Below are positions 11,519 to 22,639 of a stretch of DNA of 64,000 nt, in pieces. A model generated the notes under the pieces. It did not search any database and was not told the DNA's origin. It saw nothing but the letters and a program-made list of their open reading frames with translations. This stretch comes from Neoechinorhynchus agilis (Eukaryota > Acanthocephala): NCBI GenBank assembly GCA_051530055.1, contig CM121342.1, forward strand, positions 744,001 through 808,000. The letters run 5' to 3'. Numbering within the stretch: position 1 is the first letter of the stretch; each line of letters starts with the position of its first letter. Both the position numbers and the translations under genes were made by a program.

Positions 11519-12239
11519 ATACAATCGTCAAAATTTTGTAGTTAATTTCTTTCGTATTGAAAGCGCTGGTTTGAAATTCAATCTAAATGTACACAAACTG
11601 ACGTCAACAATTTTGATACCTCAGTGTTTTGAAGATTAAATTGTGAAATTTTGACTGAACGCCTTTAGCGATGTTACTTGAAAATTTGTTCAAGTGTGTT
11701 TTTGTCCTCCTAGATCCTTCGAAATATCGGACTTGATAATTTTCTCGAATATCTACGCCATAAATACTTTTTCTTAAGAAAGTTGCTCTATTCGCTGATT
11801 GTGCAGGTTCGACCATACATGTCAAAAAAACTAAATGTCCAATGACGTCGAATTCTAGCCGCAATTCGGAAAATAGTATTCCTTCCACAAACAACAATGA
11901 ACAATTCAATCTTCAAACAGTCTTATAAACTTTGATAATTGTTTAAAGATTGAATTGTTCATATCGGAAAATAACCTTGATAAGGGAACAATATTGGTCC
12001 GAAATATCGAATTCAATAAATTCAAAATTTTCTGTCATATAAAAGCAGACTGATAATTTTCATTACATCGACGTCCTAAATATTGATGATTTAGAATTGA
12101 AGCTAAGGCTAGTAGCGCTTTCTAGCCCCTTCTTCGTAGAAAATGCATCTACAACTTAGTTCTTAGTCAATTTACACTTTAATCCTCTTTAGAGACACCT
12201 AAATTGAATTGTTCAGATACTTTCAAAAGTGGCGATTTT
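11519..12239. other. intergenic with a small hairpin
   Basis: Holds the inverted repeat 11897-11918 / 11941-11962 (arms built on ATGAACAATTCAATCTT). After it comes TTGATAAGGG...GGTCCGAAAT, a diverged relative of the terminal-repeat core seen elsewhere. No gene seen. Confidence 0.45.
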
Positions 12240-12740
12240 AAACATCGTAGTACAATTAGAATATTTTGCGACTGTATAATTTAAGATCACGGATGAGGCG
12301 AGGCTTCCTCGAAAAATATTTTAGTTCAATAATTCCGTTCAGAAGCAAATATTGTGCTACATTTTAGTTATTTTTCACATTTTTTCATTAGTTTTAAAAT
12401 TCTAAATTTGTATTTATTGAAGTTCTAGTGATCATAATTCCGGATAAAACTATGTTTTATTGAATTAGAATATTTTAGGACTGTCTTATTTAAAATGAAT
12501 GATGGGGGATTCCTCGCGGAATATTTTAATTCAATAATTCCGTTCAGAAGCAAATTTGAAATTTTAAAGTATATAAGAATTATATATCCTTATTTATGCT
12601 GTGTTACTTTCTTTTCACATTTTTTCATTAAATTAAGACATGGAATTGACATGGATTTTTTACAGTTTTAAAATTCTAAATTTGTATTTATTGAAGTTCT
12701 GGTGATCATAATCACGGATAAAACTATATTTTATTGAAAA
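12240..12740. repeat. tandem duplication, two units of about 220-270 bp
   Basis: Two direct copies adjoin near 12466. Each contains TTCAATAATTCCGTTCAGAAGC, a run ending CACATTTTTTCATTA, and then a segment from AATTCTAAATTTGTATTTAT to a G-T-G-A-T-C-A-T-A-A-T stretch. The second unit carries an extra internal block. It is non-coding; origin unknown. Confidence 0.65.
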
Positions 12741-12744
12741 TATC

Positions 12745-12858
12745 GATATGTGAGGTACCGGGGAATGTGATTGAAATTATTGTTTAGGTCCACACCCTCG
12801 ATAAATGATTATTTATTAAAAACGTTCGCGAATCCCGTCGGGTTCATCATCAGTTCTA
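12745..12858 (-). repeat. Penelope-type terminal repeat fragment
   Basis: Matches the right arm of the 985-1187 repeat, including GGTACCGGGGAATGTGATTG, GTTTAGGTCCACACC and the hammerhead-like core at 12822-12854 (minus). It is a solo, truncated end. Confidence 0.6.
12822..12854 (-). ncRNA. hammerhead-like core in a solo terminal repeat
   Basis: On the minus strand: CTGATGA, T, GAACCC-loop-GGATTC, then CGCGAAC in place of CGAAAC. It is a decayed member of the motif family. Confidence 0.35.
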
Positions 12859-13330
12859 ATTGAAATATTTCTTGAGCAAGGATTATGATCATTAGTGCTG
12901 CAATTCTATCATCCCGAGGGATTTTCTCTCCGTTATTTTATTTATGTACATATCAAAATTTACCAAAAATACTCTCCGTTCTTTTTTATTTTGTCTTTTG
13001 TATTTAAAAAGTATTTAAAGAAAACCCTGTCGTTTTTACACTTTAAGCACGAAAAACGAAGGAAAATCTACAACGTGCAACCTAGAAATATTCGCTATCA
13101 ATCTTTCAAAGTCTAACTAGGAAGTGTTTTGGCCATTAATAATATTTGAACCGTGAAGGAAATGAGTTTCATACATTCTGTAAGACCTTGTTATTCTATA
13201 AATAGTTTCAACAATTCAGACTTGCAATGTATCAGTGTGGAAATTAAAGCGATGATCAAACGCCTCCATTTTTGCAAATAAGTGCAACGAAAGGATGTTA
13301 AATGATTTAAAAATAAACCAGAAACTTACG

Positions 13331-13755
13331 ACCTAGTTTTTCGAAATTCGTCGCTCATTGCATTGCTATGCGGAAAATGCCCTTTATCCAAAACAACGAA
13401 TCTGGAACCAGGAACTTTATCTTGTAATTTACAGTTGGTTTGTTCCTTGTCTTGGTAGGAAAACTCGAACCCCTTACTCCGATTCCAGTGATTGTTCTGG
13501 ATAAGCAACGTTTTATGTTATAGACGGTACTTCATAATGACGACAATTTTAAAATGCTGACGAATTTATGGACGTCTCGCAAACTGCTAGCTGATTCGTC
13601 ATTTGGCATATTCACTTCCTTATCTGAAGCAATAGCAGACTGCTCTTTCTTGAAGTTTGTCGATGTCTCATTCATGATTTTCGAAACTTTTACTGGAAAC
13701 GTCTGCAGCAGTCTACGTTGCTTTGAAACATCCTTGTTGGAATCTTGAATACTGC
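13331..13755 (-). CDS. possible host gene, two internal exons
   Basis: The block 13331-13500 has a strong acceptor (GCTTATCCAG) and a strong donor (GTC|GTAAGT) around an open, charged peptide with KGFEFSYQDKEQTN and VLDKGHFPHSN. A second open block, 13532-13755, starts after CAATTGCAG and encodes KVSKIMNETSTNFKKEQ-like residues, ending in a stop. A donor inside it (GTCAGC after HKF) would join the two in phase. No start, end or family is recognised. It may be a real gene with exons I cannot find, or a decayed one. Confidence 0.35.
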
Positions 13756-14124
13756 CTGCAATTGACTTTAAAATGGGGTGTTTTCAATGTTATCCGTCAC
13801 TGTAGTCAACAAAGCATTTCGATGTGTTTCAATTATGGATTCATTGCAATTTCAACAATTCCTTCGAATATATCGGAATCTTGATGGTTTCTGAGATGGA
13901 AAACCCTGATTTAGGCTGTTCTTTATCATGAATATTCATAACATTTTGATCTCAGTCCTCGAATTGATACCTTTATTTGATTCCAAACAAAAACCCACTG
14001 TGTTGTGTTTTATGTGGTCCAAAATATTTATGGCCTTTCGCTGTTTCCGCATACCTTTGTGAACTAATAACGACCCCGGTTGAATTTTCACACTTTGTAT
14101 GAAAAACCCATTCCTTTTAAGGCG

Positions 14125-14275
14125 AAAGTCCCGCCTCCTCCTGATGATCCTGAGGAATGTACAAAACTCATAACCGTATGATTCACGGTTTTGAGTGTCT
14201 CTCACCCAGATCGGTGGGTTGTGTGCCCAAGGACAGCTGTGTAAGTTATGTTCACTTCAACACTTAAAAAAAGTA
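14125..14275 (-). repeat. dispersed repeat, SINE-like family (called R1 here)
   Basis: Shares CCCAGATCGGTGGG...TGTGCCCAA and CAAAACTCATAACCGTAT with the copy at 31975-32190. Other members lie at 17520-17610, 20775-20925, 29220-29310, 31685-31760 and 37690-37750. A minority of positions differ between copies. It may be a SINE, but no convincing Pol III boxes are seen. Confidence 0.5.
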
Positions 14276-14409
14276 ACCGGCTAGCCAGACATAAAAAACA
14301 TCGCGTTTGATTCCAAAGTACATTCTGATTAATTATCTTTCGAGCTGGTATTTAATTTTAAGTCTTTTTGTTTTAGAACTGAACGTATTTGTTACCATTT
14401 AACATCAAA

Positions 14410-16561
14410 ATGGATCTCCGTGAACAATTCATGCAATTTCAGTCGGAATTTAGCCGACTTGTAATGGACAGAAGCGCAAATCCGCTCATTAACAAGAATC
14501 TACCATCACTACCGGATGGAATTAGTGATCGATTCAAGCGGTTGATTGAATATACCATTGGACAAGGAAAGTGTTTTAGATCGATCCTTTTTCTTCGAAT
14601 ATTTGAACACCTCCGTGAATATAATAGCAAACTAAAGGATGAGAAATATATAAGTCAGCCTTTACGCTTTTAAGCGAAAATGAATTGTACGTTTTGGAAT
14701 GTTTTCTCATTTGTTCTTACCAACAAAACATACGCGATTTCGTGCATTTTTATTTGCCAATATTTAAGTTTCATTCCTGGAAGTTATCTAAGAGCCTTTT
14801 TATTATTTGTAGTAAATATCAAAGAAAATAGCAGCCCTTTCCAAAATTTTTCTCTAATAATTCGGCTTCATAGAAAAACGCTGCAAATTAGCTATTAACG
14901 TGAATCTTAAAAATTTATAAAGATTTACTTTGGATCGAGACGGCTAAGCGGAGAAAATGGCACAAAAATGTTTACAAAAAATCATTGGCCAGTCGATGTA
15001 GCATAGAATTTAAAGGTTTTGGTTTTTGTAGCCGGAGCATGTAACCTTCCTTTATTTCCTTTTTAACCAACTCGTATCGCTTTTAAATAAAACGATGGAT
15101 TCTGGCGATCGCATGGTCTATCGAGGTGATCCAAGCAGCGCTTCTTATCGCAGATGATCTGATGGACCAATCATCGCTAAGACGAAATAAACCATGCTGG
15201 CACTTGGTTTGTGGAGATAATCCTCTAGCTGCTGTCAATGATGCGTTTTATCTCATATTTTTGATATTTTGCCTTTTCGATAAGCTTAAGATTGAAGAAG
15301 GTGTCGAGGCTGGATTTAATGACCACGTTTACATTCAAATTGTACGCCTGTTCCACGAAATGTTATATTTTACAACCGTCGGTCAAGCAATGGACATGGA
15401 CTCCTTTAAATTCAACGAAAAATCCTTTACGGAAGTAAACCATCTACTGGACACTTACAAGAGGATTTGTGAGTACAAAACCACCTTTTATGCTCGACCA
15501 GATTTTGTTTCGCTTTTCCAAATGCATTCTTTTTTCTCTTTTGGATTCATACAATTTACGCCTACCGAAAATCTCTAGAAATTGTGCTATTTAGAATAAA
15601 ACAAAAATCATCAAGTATTTATGTTATATTCTTGTTGTGCAGATCAAACCCCGAGAACTATTCTTATTACTTAATATTTCGTAGACATAATCCACCTCTT
15701 CAGACATTGCTTGTAATTTTTTAACTCACATATTTAAAAACTTGCAAACAATGTCTGACGAGGTGGATTTTGTCCACGAAATATTGATATTTATGTTATG
15801 ATACGGTTGACATTTTATTTATACGGCTATCCAATAAGTAGACTGGTTTAAGACTTCAATGCACCATGTAAGGGATCGGTTATTTAGAGCTAATGTTGAT
15901 CCTTCTGTAGCCTGGCTTCGGACACACCTCAATCTGTTAGTCATTTGTACCGAGCATGCAAGTGGCTTATTTATCATTAGGTTATTGAAGGCCGTCATGA
16001 TCGACTTCCATTTATCCATCGCATTTTCCTTCGGAATCCTTCTAAAATCTGATCATTTACACGATAACGTTTCCAGTTAAAGCAGCCATCATCGCAGTGT
16101 CTACCGAAACACCGATATTTTCAATTGCCTTTGAAAAGTTCACTTGTGATATAGGTCGTCTCTTCCAAATGATGGATGATATGAAAGATTGGGTAGGTGG
16201 ATCAAGCGGTAAGACTCATGGAGTTGATATCCGGGAAGGAAAGTTGACTTGGCCGCTAATAAGTGTTATTTCAAGCAAACTAGACTTTGAAGATCGTCAA
16301 AAACTGATTCAAAATTATGGGAAGGAGAATGAGACAAGTGTAGGCATAGTCATTGGGCTCTATGAAAAGAACGAAATTCTAAAGAAATTTCACTCGGAAG
16401 TAAAATCGTTATGTCGCAATGTGAAACTTGTTGTCAGTAAAGAGTTGCCCTTGGAGTTTGACAAGATTGCACGAATGATTTTATTTGAGCTTACCAATAT
16501 GGGGCAAAAAGATGGAATTATTAGTGACCTCAGTTTGGTCGATCTGTATAATGGAGAATAA
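14410..16561 (+). CDS. trans-isoprenyl diphosphate synthase, farnesyl-diphosphate-synthase-like
   Basis: The enzyme condenses isopentenyl diphosphate with allylic diphosphates for sterol, dolichol, ubiquinone or prenyl-anchor synthesis. Three coding blocks align in order to FPPS: 14410-14653 (ending KLKDEKYI), about 15096-15506 (starting WILAIAWSIEVIQA) and 16076-16561 (VKAAIIAVSTETP... to the stop), about 380 residues in all. The first aspartate-rich motif is ADDLMDQSSLRRNKPCWH and the second is MMDDMKDWVG. KTTFYA, AVNDAFYL and LFHEM are also typical. Upstream, TTTTTGTTTTAG at 14377 is a good acceptor before the leader. Odd points are that the block joins are fixed by alignment to within a base yet lack canonical acceptors (see findings), and that the two residues before the first DDxxD are A and L instead of the aromatic pair of typical FPPS. 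A longer-chain product or a decaying copy is possible. Confidence 0.75.
15632..15790. repeat. palindromic element inside the prenyltransferase intron
   Basis: Left and right halves are inverted around AATTTTTTAACTCACATA. A second copy lies at 39447-39600 (shared GATCAAACCCCGAGAA and AATATTTCGTAGAC blocks). Both halves carry a hammerhead-like core, best preserved at 15755-15781. Confidence 0.65.
15755..15781 (+). ncRNA. hammerhead-like core in a palindromic element
   Basis: CTGACGA, one G, a perfect 5-bp stem GTGGA-TTTTG-TCCAC, then GAAAT. A short AT-rich stem III (ATAT-TG-ATAT) followed by T could place the cleavage site. Compared with the minimal hammerhead there is one extra base before stem II. 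Not tested. Confidence 0.5.
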
Positions 16562-16845
16562 ATAATGAAGCGGTGATTTTTTAATAGCCGCGATACAACA
16601 TTATAATTTACCGAAAAGTGAAGCATTAAAAAGTTACTCAACGCTCGAAAATCGTGATGATAACAAACAGAAGACTATCTTAAGCGAACGATTAGTGACA
16701 AAATGAAACTGTCTTATAGGAAAATCCTAACCAATACGACGTGAGCATATTTTACCCAATATATGCAATTTAGTCAGCAATGCGGTCACTTTAAGTTTAA
16801 AAAATTAATTTTTTGTCGTATAAAACTTTTAGGAAAATACCGTTA
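16562..16845. other. 3' flank of the prenyltransferase
   Basis: AATAAA overlaps the stop region (GAGAATAAATAATG), a plausible polyadenylation signal. Nothing else is seen. Confidence 0.4.
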
Positions 16846-17019
16846 AGAATTATTGTTTAGGTATACACCCGCAATAAATGATTATTTCGATTAAAGACGT
16901 TTCGAACCTTGTCGGGTTCATAATTAGTTCTAAAATACAAATGAATGAGTAATTACTTCGCTCTCACACGCGCTTATGGTTGATTGTGTTGTTTCATTTT
17001 TAGCTGTTCAGACAGAGCT
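16846..17019 (-). mobile_element. 3' end fragment of a Penelope-like element
   Basis: Matches 51598-51735, the 3' flank of a GIY-YIG reading frame, including GTTGATTGTGTTGTTTCA-like sequence and ACACGCGCTT. It also carries the terminal unit with the core at 16898-16928. It ends exactly where duplicated segment A starts (17020). Confidence 0.6.
16898..16928 (-). ncRNA. hammerhead-like core in a Penelope terminal fragment
   Basis: On the minus strand: CTAATTA in place of CTGATGA, then TGAACCCGACAAGGTTCGAA ending in AC. The stem and GAAA are kept but the first box is mutated, so it is probably inactive. Confidence 0.3.
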
Positions 17020-19118
17020 CAGCAAACTTTTGAAGTACTGAATATTGACAACTTTCAGATGCATCTCCACCTACAAGTAAATTAAACATCTTATTCACAA
17101 AGACTCTCCAGCTTTCCTTTTAGGACTTTCGATTAATATGTGCAAATGCGTAAATGTTTTATTGATTGAACGATTGATAATAGCGGCTTGCTCAGGCCCT
17201 CCTCCAAATTGCCCTAGTTAACTCCCTGTTAATCATCCAAAAAAGTCCTTGCAATAAACAAGGTTATAAAGGTACTGATTAATGAAAATCATTTGACTAG
17301 GAATAAAACTGCTGAATTATATTGAGCTCCACTTGTGCTCCATTTTAACTTTTTCGTTTTTCGAGTCAAGCTCGTTAAAAAATTAAGCCAAATAAGCGGG
17401 AAGCGATTTGTATCGCGAAATTCTAAGAGATTGAGACGAATCACTGCCGATCCGAGATCAGGAGCATTCGTCCTACAAAACATAAGTCTATCTGTGCAAC
17501 GAGGGAACATCAGAGAAGTGATATGACCACTTAAACTCTGATGGAACTTTAAGAGTTCGTACTTCTCTCTGGATCCTCAGATACATCCAGGAGGTTTCAT
17601 CCCGCGAGTTTTCGAATCGTTGATCGTTTTCACGAAAAATATATTCGTTTGATATTATTTTTATACGAATGCTTTTGAAAATGTCGGATTTTTTGTATCT
17701 CATTTTTGAGACAGCAATACAAATTATCCCGAAACTCGAACTTTCATGGCGCTTCTTTTGCTGAAAAATGTCTTTGATATGTGAATCTGTTGAACTTTTT
17801 GGCATACTGTACATAACGGGAGTGTAGCTCAGTGGTAGAGCATTCGACTGCAGATCGAGAGGTCCCCGGTTCAATCCCGGGCGCTCCCTTTCAAAACGAC
17901 CATTTCCACCAAATTTTATAACAAACATTCAAGCACAAAGCAAGTTGAGATTTTTTCGAAATTCGCATTCCATAAGAGAACACCGGAGATCGGATTTTTG
18001 ATGCTGCCAGAGATCATCCCATTGAAGGTAATCCTGATAACAATTTTTAAACTTTAGGTATTTTTCTCGAATTGATTTATTCACCTTTCAATTTTTGGAT
18101 TATGCTGCCAAATGTAAGAAATTATAAAACTCGAACACGGCTGAGCTCATCTTAAAGCACACTTATAAAATTTTTATCTTACATTTAAAGAAGTAAAGTG
18201 ACGTAGTAAAGGCGAAATGCTTCTGAATGCGTTTACAAGATTGAACCGAAAACATCGATTAACATTTCCCAATTGGGTTTAAATTTTTTATTCCGAAGAT
18301 CGTTCTGTCGATGTAAACGACCTTTTCTCTAAAGTTTTATTGTGCTGTTGTTTGTTTATGTTGCTGGCAAATTCTGAAATTAAATAATAGAGCAAAATGA
18401 AATACTTTTAGTTGCAATTTGATAGCGCAAGGATTAATTTGTATTAAATTTCCGACACGTATAAATATATCGTTTTTCTTCGAAAATGTCTTAATTCCAT
18501 TATTCACGATTGAATGTTCTTTATACGGCAGAAAAAGGTCGAACATCTCATATTTCAGGCAATCGAACATTAAAAACTTTGAGTTTTTCGAGTTTAGAAT
18601 CTAAGAAGCGTGAGTTATTGATGTAGAAATTAGTTTTTGATCGACAGTAAGAATCTCTTCACGGAAACATTTCGATTTTCGTTAAATTTTTTGTCGACAA
18701 GTTATTCTTTTTAATGTCTGAGAACGTCAAAGACACCAAATCTTTTATAAAATTTAAATTTATAAAAGAAGGTCAGGCTGATCTAAGAAAGGTGATAACT
18801 CTTTAACTTGGTTCAAGTTATATTTTCTTTTAAATGTGTATAACGGGCGAGTTTCTACCCAAATAACAATGCAGCAGAAAGCATGTTTTAAATAAGGTCG
18901 GCTCTCAAAGTAATCTTCAACCTTCGACAATAATCAAAAATTGACCTCTGCGCTTTTTTTAATAAATTTCATGGGCGCAAAAAAGTTGTTTTGATCTTCA
19001 TCGGGCCTTCGTTATTCACCGGTATTTTTTACTTTGAACTGCAATGAGAGAAGCTCTCTACTTCGCGTTAATGTGATTTTAGTTCTATATTTCGTTAGAC
19101 GTTCTACAGAAAAACTTT
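17020..19118 (+). repeat. duplicated segment, copy A
   Basis: About 2.1 kb that is roughly 99% identical to 28721-30812 (copy B, same orientation) and, over most of its length, to the inverted copy C ending at 37976. It contains an RLE-LINE tail fragment (17330-17527, peptide RLRRITADPRSGAF), an R1-like piece (17520-17610) and tRNA-Cys. The left edge is sharp at CAGCAAAC. Most differences from B lie in the last 250 bp. B lacks 7 bp near 18920. Confidence 0.85.
17818..17888 (+). tRNA. tRNA-Cys (anticodon GCA)
   Basis: Full cloverleaf in 71 bases: acceptor GGGAGTG pairing CGCTCCC (one T-G), D-arm GCTCAGTGGTAGAGC, anticodon loop CTGCAGA with GCA at 17850-17852, and T-arm CCGGGTT-type (CCCCGGTTCAATCCCGGG). 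A and B boxes are intact. No intron. Confidence 0.96.
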
Positions 19119-19295
19119 TTGTCAAGTGATGCCAAGTCTTGAAATGTCATGGAACCCACAAATGCGACGGTAAACGAACAAATAAAGTGGAGTAGCAAAA
19201 ATAGGTAATGTTATCAACGTTCTCTAAATTCGACTTACTTCTTTTGCTAACTGCAAAGAAAAAAATAATCATTCGCACACTTTTAATCTATTTCT

Positions 19296-19669
19296 TTAAT
19301 GAGTGTTCGGACTTGTAGACGGCATAGCAATTGGAGCATCCGCTTTTGCATGATATCCCACAACTTTACAAAAGCTGGGAGTGAATTTGCCGTCCGGTTG
19401 AAGTGAAACTTCGATTAGAATGTCCACGAATTCCCATCCACCGGCTAAAAGCTAAACTAAACGTCTGAGGTGTAATGAAAGCGTTATTGACATACCCGAG
19501 CTACCATTGGGAGCTTTCTTCTATTAATTGGAAAATCGACGATATAATCGTTTAAAACCAGTGAATCGCTTTTCGATCTGTTTAAGGCTTCACAAATATC
19601 ACTCTTGAGCAACTCAATGCAACGTTGAACATAGGAAAAGTCAAAACGGCTAAGGCAAGGTATTGGCAT
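19296..19669 (-). CDS. hypothetical two-exon protein, 109 aa
   Basis: Exons 19496-19669 and 19451-19296 are joined by a 44-bp intron (donor CGG|GTATGT, acceptor GTTTAG|CTT), giving a clean in-phase protein. It starts MPIPCLSRFDFSYVQR and continues with LPMVAR|LLAGGWEFVDIL, then VSLQPDGKFTPSF and KVVGYHAK. I do not recognise the family. A start fragment (MPILCLSRFSFS) survives in both inverted copies B and C, where the rest is deleted. It lies just beyond the near-identical part of segment A. Confidence 0.5.
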
Positions 19670-20774
19670 TTTACGGCGTGTGATGATTATGGATATCGCA
19701 ACAAATCTATACACCGATTTCGGGAAAGGCAAAAACAACCTAAACGATTATACGATGTTGCCAAAGGAAGGTAATAATCGAGCGGCCCAGAAAACACGTT
19801 GATTGTTTTCTGGCCAAAAACAGTGTAAATATTCGGTAAATGAACGGCTTGTATTGCCATTGAATGATTTTTTTAATTGACTTTGTCAATAGTCCAAATG
19901 ATTTATTTTTCGATAAAAAATTGGCAAGTATTTCCGTAATGCCCATTTTAAGAATTGGAAATTTAGGAAGCGGAAATAGATATCTCGATCAGCGATGCAC
20001 TAAAGTTACCACAGTTTTTAGTAATCCAAAATGACATAGAACAAGAAGAGAAGTGTTTAAGCAAACACGATCATAGTTTTAGTAAATATGATTTCATGTT
20101 TTTTCCCGTTATTTGTTTATACCGCCAGAAATTATTTTGAAAAATCACAGTTAAGGACATAATCTTGACAGTTTCTCTGTAACACTCACTAAATTATATA
20201 ATTAAACAGCGACGTAGAAATAAGTTGATATTTGGACCATAATAAAGACGAATACTCCAATAAATATCTAACCCCGCTTTGCGTTGAATTGTTTCATATT
20301 CTTGCTCCGTAGAAGGATGAATTTTATGAAATCATCCAAAACTTTATGTGAATTAAAACAAAACCCAAAATGAGGACGATGTTTGCCAATCTTTCAATTC
20401 GGTCAACACCACAATTTGGGAAAATGAAAGCCGCTGAACCATGCAACTCAAGTATCTAGTGAAACTGATGGGTTTTTCATTGTTCCGTCGTTGCAGATCC
20501 AAAAAAAGTTAGTTGGTTGTTTTTTCCGCTCTTTCAGCAGCAAACAGATGTTCAATTGTTGTTGGAATTCTGAGGAATTTAAGACTTAAACTGAAAGATG
20601 TGTATAGCAGATTAGATTGCCCAATGAAAAAGTCGAAAACACAGTAAAGTTTAGCGAAGAAAAGATAAATGGCTTGTCGTTTATTAAAAAAGACGTTCTA
20701 TTGATTCAGATTTAGGACAACCCTTCTTCGGCTTTATTAGTTTTCCTTCTTGGCATGAAGCCAGATCGATATCT
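19670..20774. other. diverged upstream flank, no gene recognised
   Basis: Weak similarity to the 35600-35830 / 30900-31080 flanks of copies B and C runs to about 19950. Beyond that nothing is named. Confidence 0.35.
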
Positions 20775-20925
20775 TACATCAAGGAAGTGATTGAATCACT
20801 TAGACACTGATGCATAGTGTAAGGAGTTTACACATCCCCTCCGGATTCTCAGATACCACCCGAGGAGGATGGACTCATTAGTGAGTTTCCTCCCTTCAGC
20901 GGTATTTCGTCCCCTAAATCTGCGA
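20775..20925 (+). repeat. R1 dispersed repeat
   Basis: Aligns over its length with the reverse complement of 32000-32140: AAGTGATTGAATCACTTAGA at the left and CTTTCAGCGGTATTTCGTCC-like sequence at the right. The short palindrome GTGATTGAATCAC is kept in several copies. Confidence 0.6.
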
Positions 20926-21099
20926 TGATACCTTTAATTTCGTTCTCTTTCAATATTTAAAATAGAGGAAAAAGGAAAAAATCTGAGTAAGGGATGTTCG
21001 ATCACTTAGTTTTAGAATGCTCAAATGCTTCCAAATAAATAGGGAAATAATGAAGTATTAAATAATTTGTTGTATTTTCCAATAAGAAACGTGATTTGC
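20926..21099. other. 3' flank of the sugar transporter
   Basis: Short AT-rich flank. Nothing else. Confidence 0.3.
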
Positions 21100-22584
21100 T
21101 CACAAGCTCTGTGAATCCGAAAGTTTTCTTAATTCCACTTCCATGGTCCTTTCCTGTGTAAATTCCCGTTCGAGTTCCTCAATTGATTTGTTCTTTGTTT
21201 CGGGCATCTTGAGATACAGAAGCACTAAGCTAATGAATATTATCCCTGCAAAGAGAGCGAAAACGTATCCTCGGAGATATCGATTGATCGCAGGAAAGAA
21301 TAGGCACAGTAGAATGTTTCCAATGTAGTTTGCACACAACGAAACGCTCAGGGCTGCGTCTCTCGCATCGGCTCCGAATACTTCGCATGCGTAGATGTAG
21401 GGAATTGGGCCAAGGCCAATCGCGAAACAGACAATAAAGAAGATGGTGCACGCCACCGCCGCCCATGCGATTGCTGGACTTTGCCAATTTGAATTTAACT
21501 CTATTAACGTTATCAATGCGATGAAATTTACAATCATCATCGTCATTGGGTACAACAATAGTGGACGGCGTCCGAAACGTTCAATGAGCGGCATAACCAA
21601 GATGGTCACTCCCACGTTGATGAGTCCAGTGCAGACTGTTGAATATGGAAGCCAGAATTCGGTTATTCCAGCCGTTTCGAAAATCTGCGTGGAATAAAAA
21701 AATACGGCGTTGATACCGCAAAGTGCTTGAACGAACATGAGCACCATCGTTGTTATGAACTGCCATCGAAGTCGTTTCGCTGTAAACAATTTGAATACAG
21801 ATATAGTTTCACCAGTTGTATTGTCATTTTGTTCAACCAAGAGTTGTCGAAGTTCTACATTTACTTCCTCTTCTGTCCTTCGAAGTCTACTCAATGACCG
21901 ACGTGCCTTTGATTCGTCTCTGTAAATGGCTAGAATTTGACTTGGACTGTCTTCCATTAAATTTGGTGTAAGAAAAAATGCTAACAATGATGTCAATGAT
22001 CCAAGGGCAAGTCCAATTGACCATACTGAATCTCGTCCGAAGAAAATGGGCGTTCCGATTATTTGAGCCACGAGGATTCCAATAGTTATGAATAATTGGT
22101 GCATTGTTCCGGTCTTTCCTCGCAAAGATTGTGGACTGATTTCGTTTAAGTAGGGTGGCACAATGACGCATGCCATTCCACCTTGAAGTCCATTAAGAAA
22201 CCTGCAATAGTAAAAAATAAGAGGAATTTTTCGGTACTGAGAGAAGATCATTGTTCCACTATAAATTATTGCCATTGTGTAATTAACATAAAACATCCTT
22301 TTGCGATTGAAGAAGCTGGAGCATTTGAACCAAATTGATCCAGTAAAAGCGCCGATCAAGTTTCCGATCACAAATAGAGTTTGACTGATTCCACTTACAA
22401 AGACCCTTTTAAATTCCGAGTCGTTTTCATTTTTCGTTGAATCAAGGAATGAATCGATGATTTTTGAATACTGATTAGGCCCACCTATTCCGTAACCAAA
22501 CATAAAAGATGCTGACATAGTAGCGATTAAACAACTTGTTAGCAAACGACATGTCCATATCGATTGAGAGGAGATAAACGGCAT
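21100..22584 (-). CDS. facilitative sugar transporter, SLC2/GLUT family
   Basis: A 12-helix major-facilitator protein of 494 residues in one exon, expected to carry hexose across the plasma membrane. Signature motifs are in order: RFLNGLQGG near helix 4, PYLNEISPQSLRGKTG after it, QALCGINAVFFYS (QQxSGxNxxxYY class) in helix 7, ERFGRRPLLL between helices 8 and 9, GPIPYIYACEVF in helix 10, and PETKNKSIEELE at the start of the C-tail. The first residues (MPFISSQSIWTCRLL) lead straight into helix 1, and a TATA box lies 45 bp upstream, so the ATG at 22584 is well supported. Substrate cannot be told from sequence alone. Confidence 0.93.
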   Translation of the reverse strand: MPFISSQSIWTCRLLTSCLIATMSASFMFGYGIGGPNQYSKIIDSFLDSTKNENDSEFKRVFVSGISQTLFVIGNLIGAFTGSIWFKCSSFFNRKRMFYVNYTMAIIYSGTMIFSQYRKIPLIFYYCRFLNGLQGGMACVIVPPYLNEISPQSLRGKTGTMHQLFITIGILVAQIIGTPIFFGRDSVWSIGLALGSLTSLLAFFLTPNLMEDSPSQILAIYRDESKARRSLSRLRRTEEEVNVELRQLLVEQNDNTTGETISVFKLFTAKRLRWQFITTMVLMFVQALCGINAVFFYSTQIFETAGITEFWLPYSTVCTGLINVGVTILVMPLIERFGRRPLLLYPMTMMIVNFIALITLIELNSNWQSPAIAWAAVACTIFFIVCFAIGLGPIPYIYACEVFGADARDAALSVSLCANYIGNILLCLFFPAINRYLRGYVFALFAGIIFISLVLLYLKMPETKNKSIEELEREFTQERTMEVELRKLSDSQSL

Positions 22585-22628
22585 GTGAGAGAGCGAATGA
22601 TTTTACACTCTCGACTCGTTATCGCCTC

Positions 22629-22636
22629 CTTTTATA
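22629..22636 (-). promoter_or_regulatory. TATA box of the sugar transporter gene
   Basis: TATAAAAG on the minus strand, ending 45 bp before the start codon. This would give a leader of about 20 nt. Confidence 0.6.
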
Positions 22637-22639
22637 CCC

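Noticed and set aside
14650-15095. AT-AC (U12-type) intron in the prenyltransferase
   Set aside because: The intron would end in AC, but the 5' site does not match ATATCC and the branch-site candidate is too far from the end.
15819-16080. Overlapping frames in the prenyltransferase intron as a coding exon (FHLSIAFSFGIL)
   Set aside because: It resembles FYLP...A of FPPS, but adding it makes the protein too long. The block from 16076 already fills that position at the family length.
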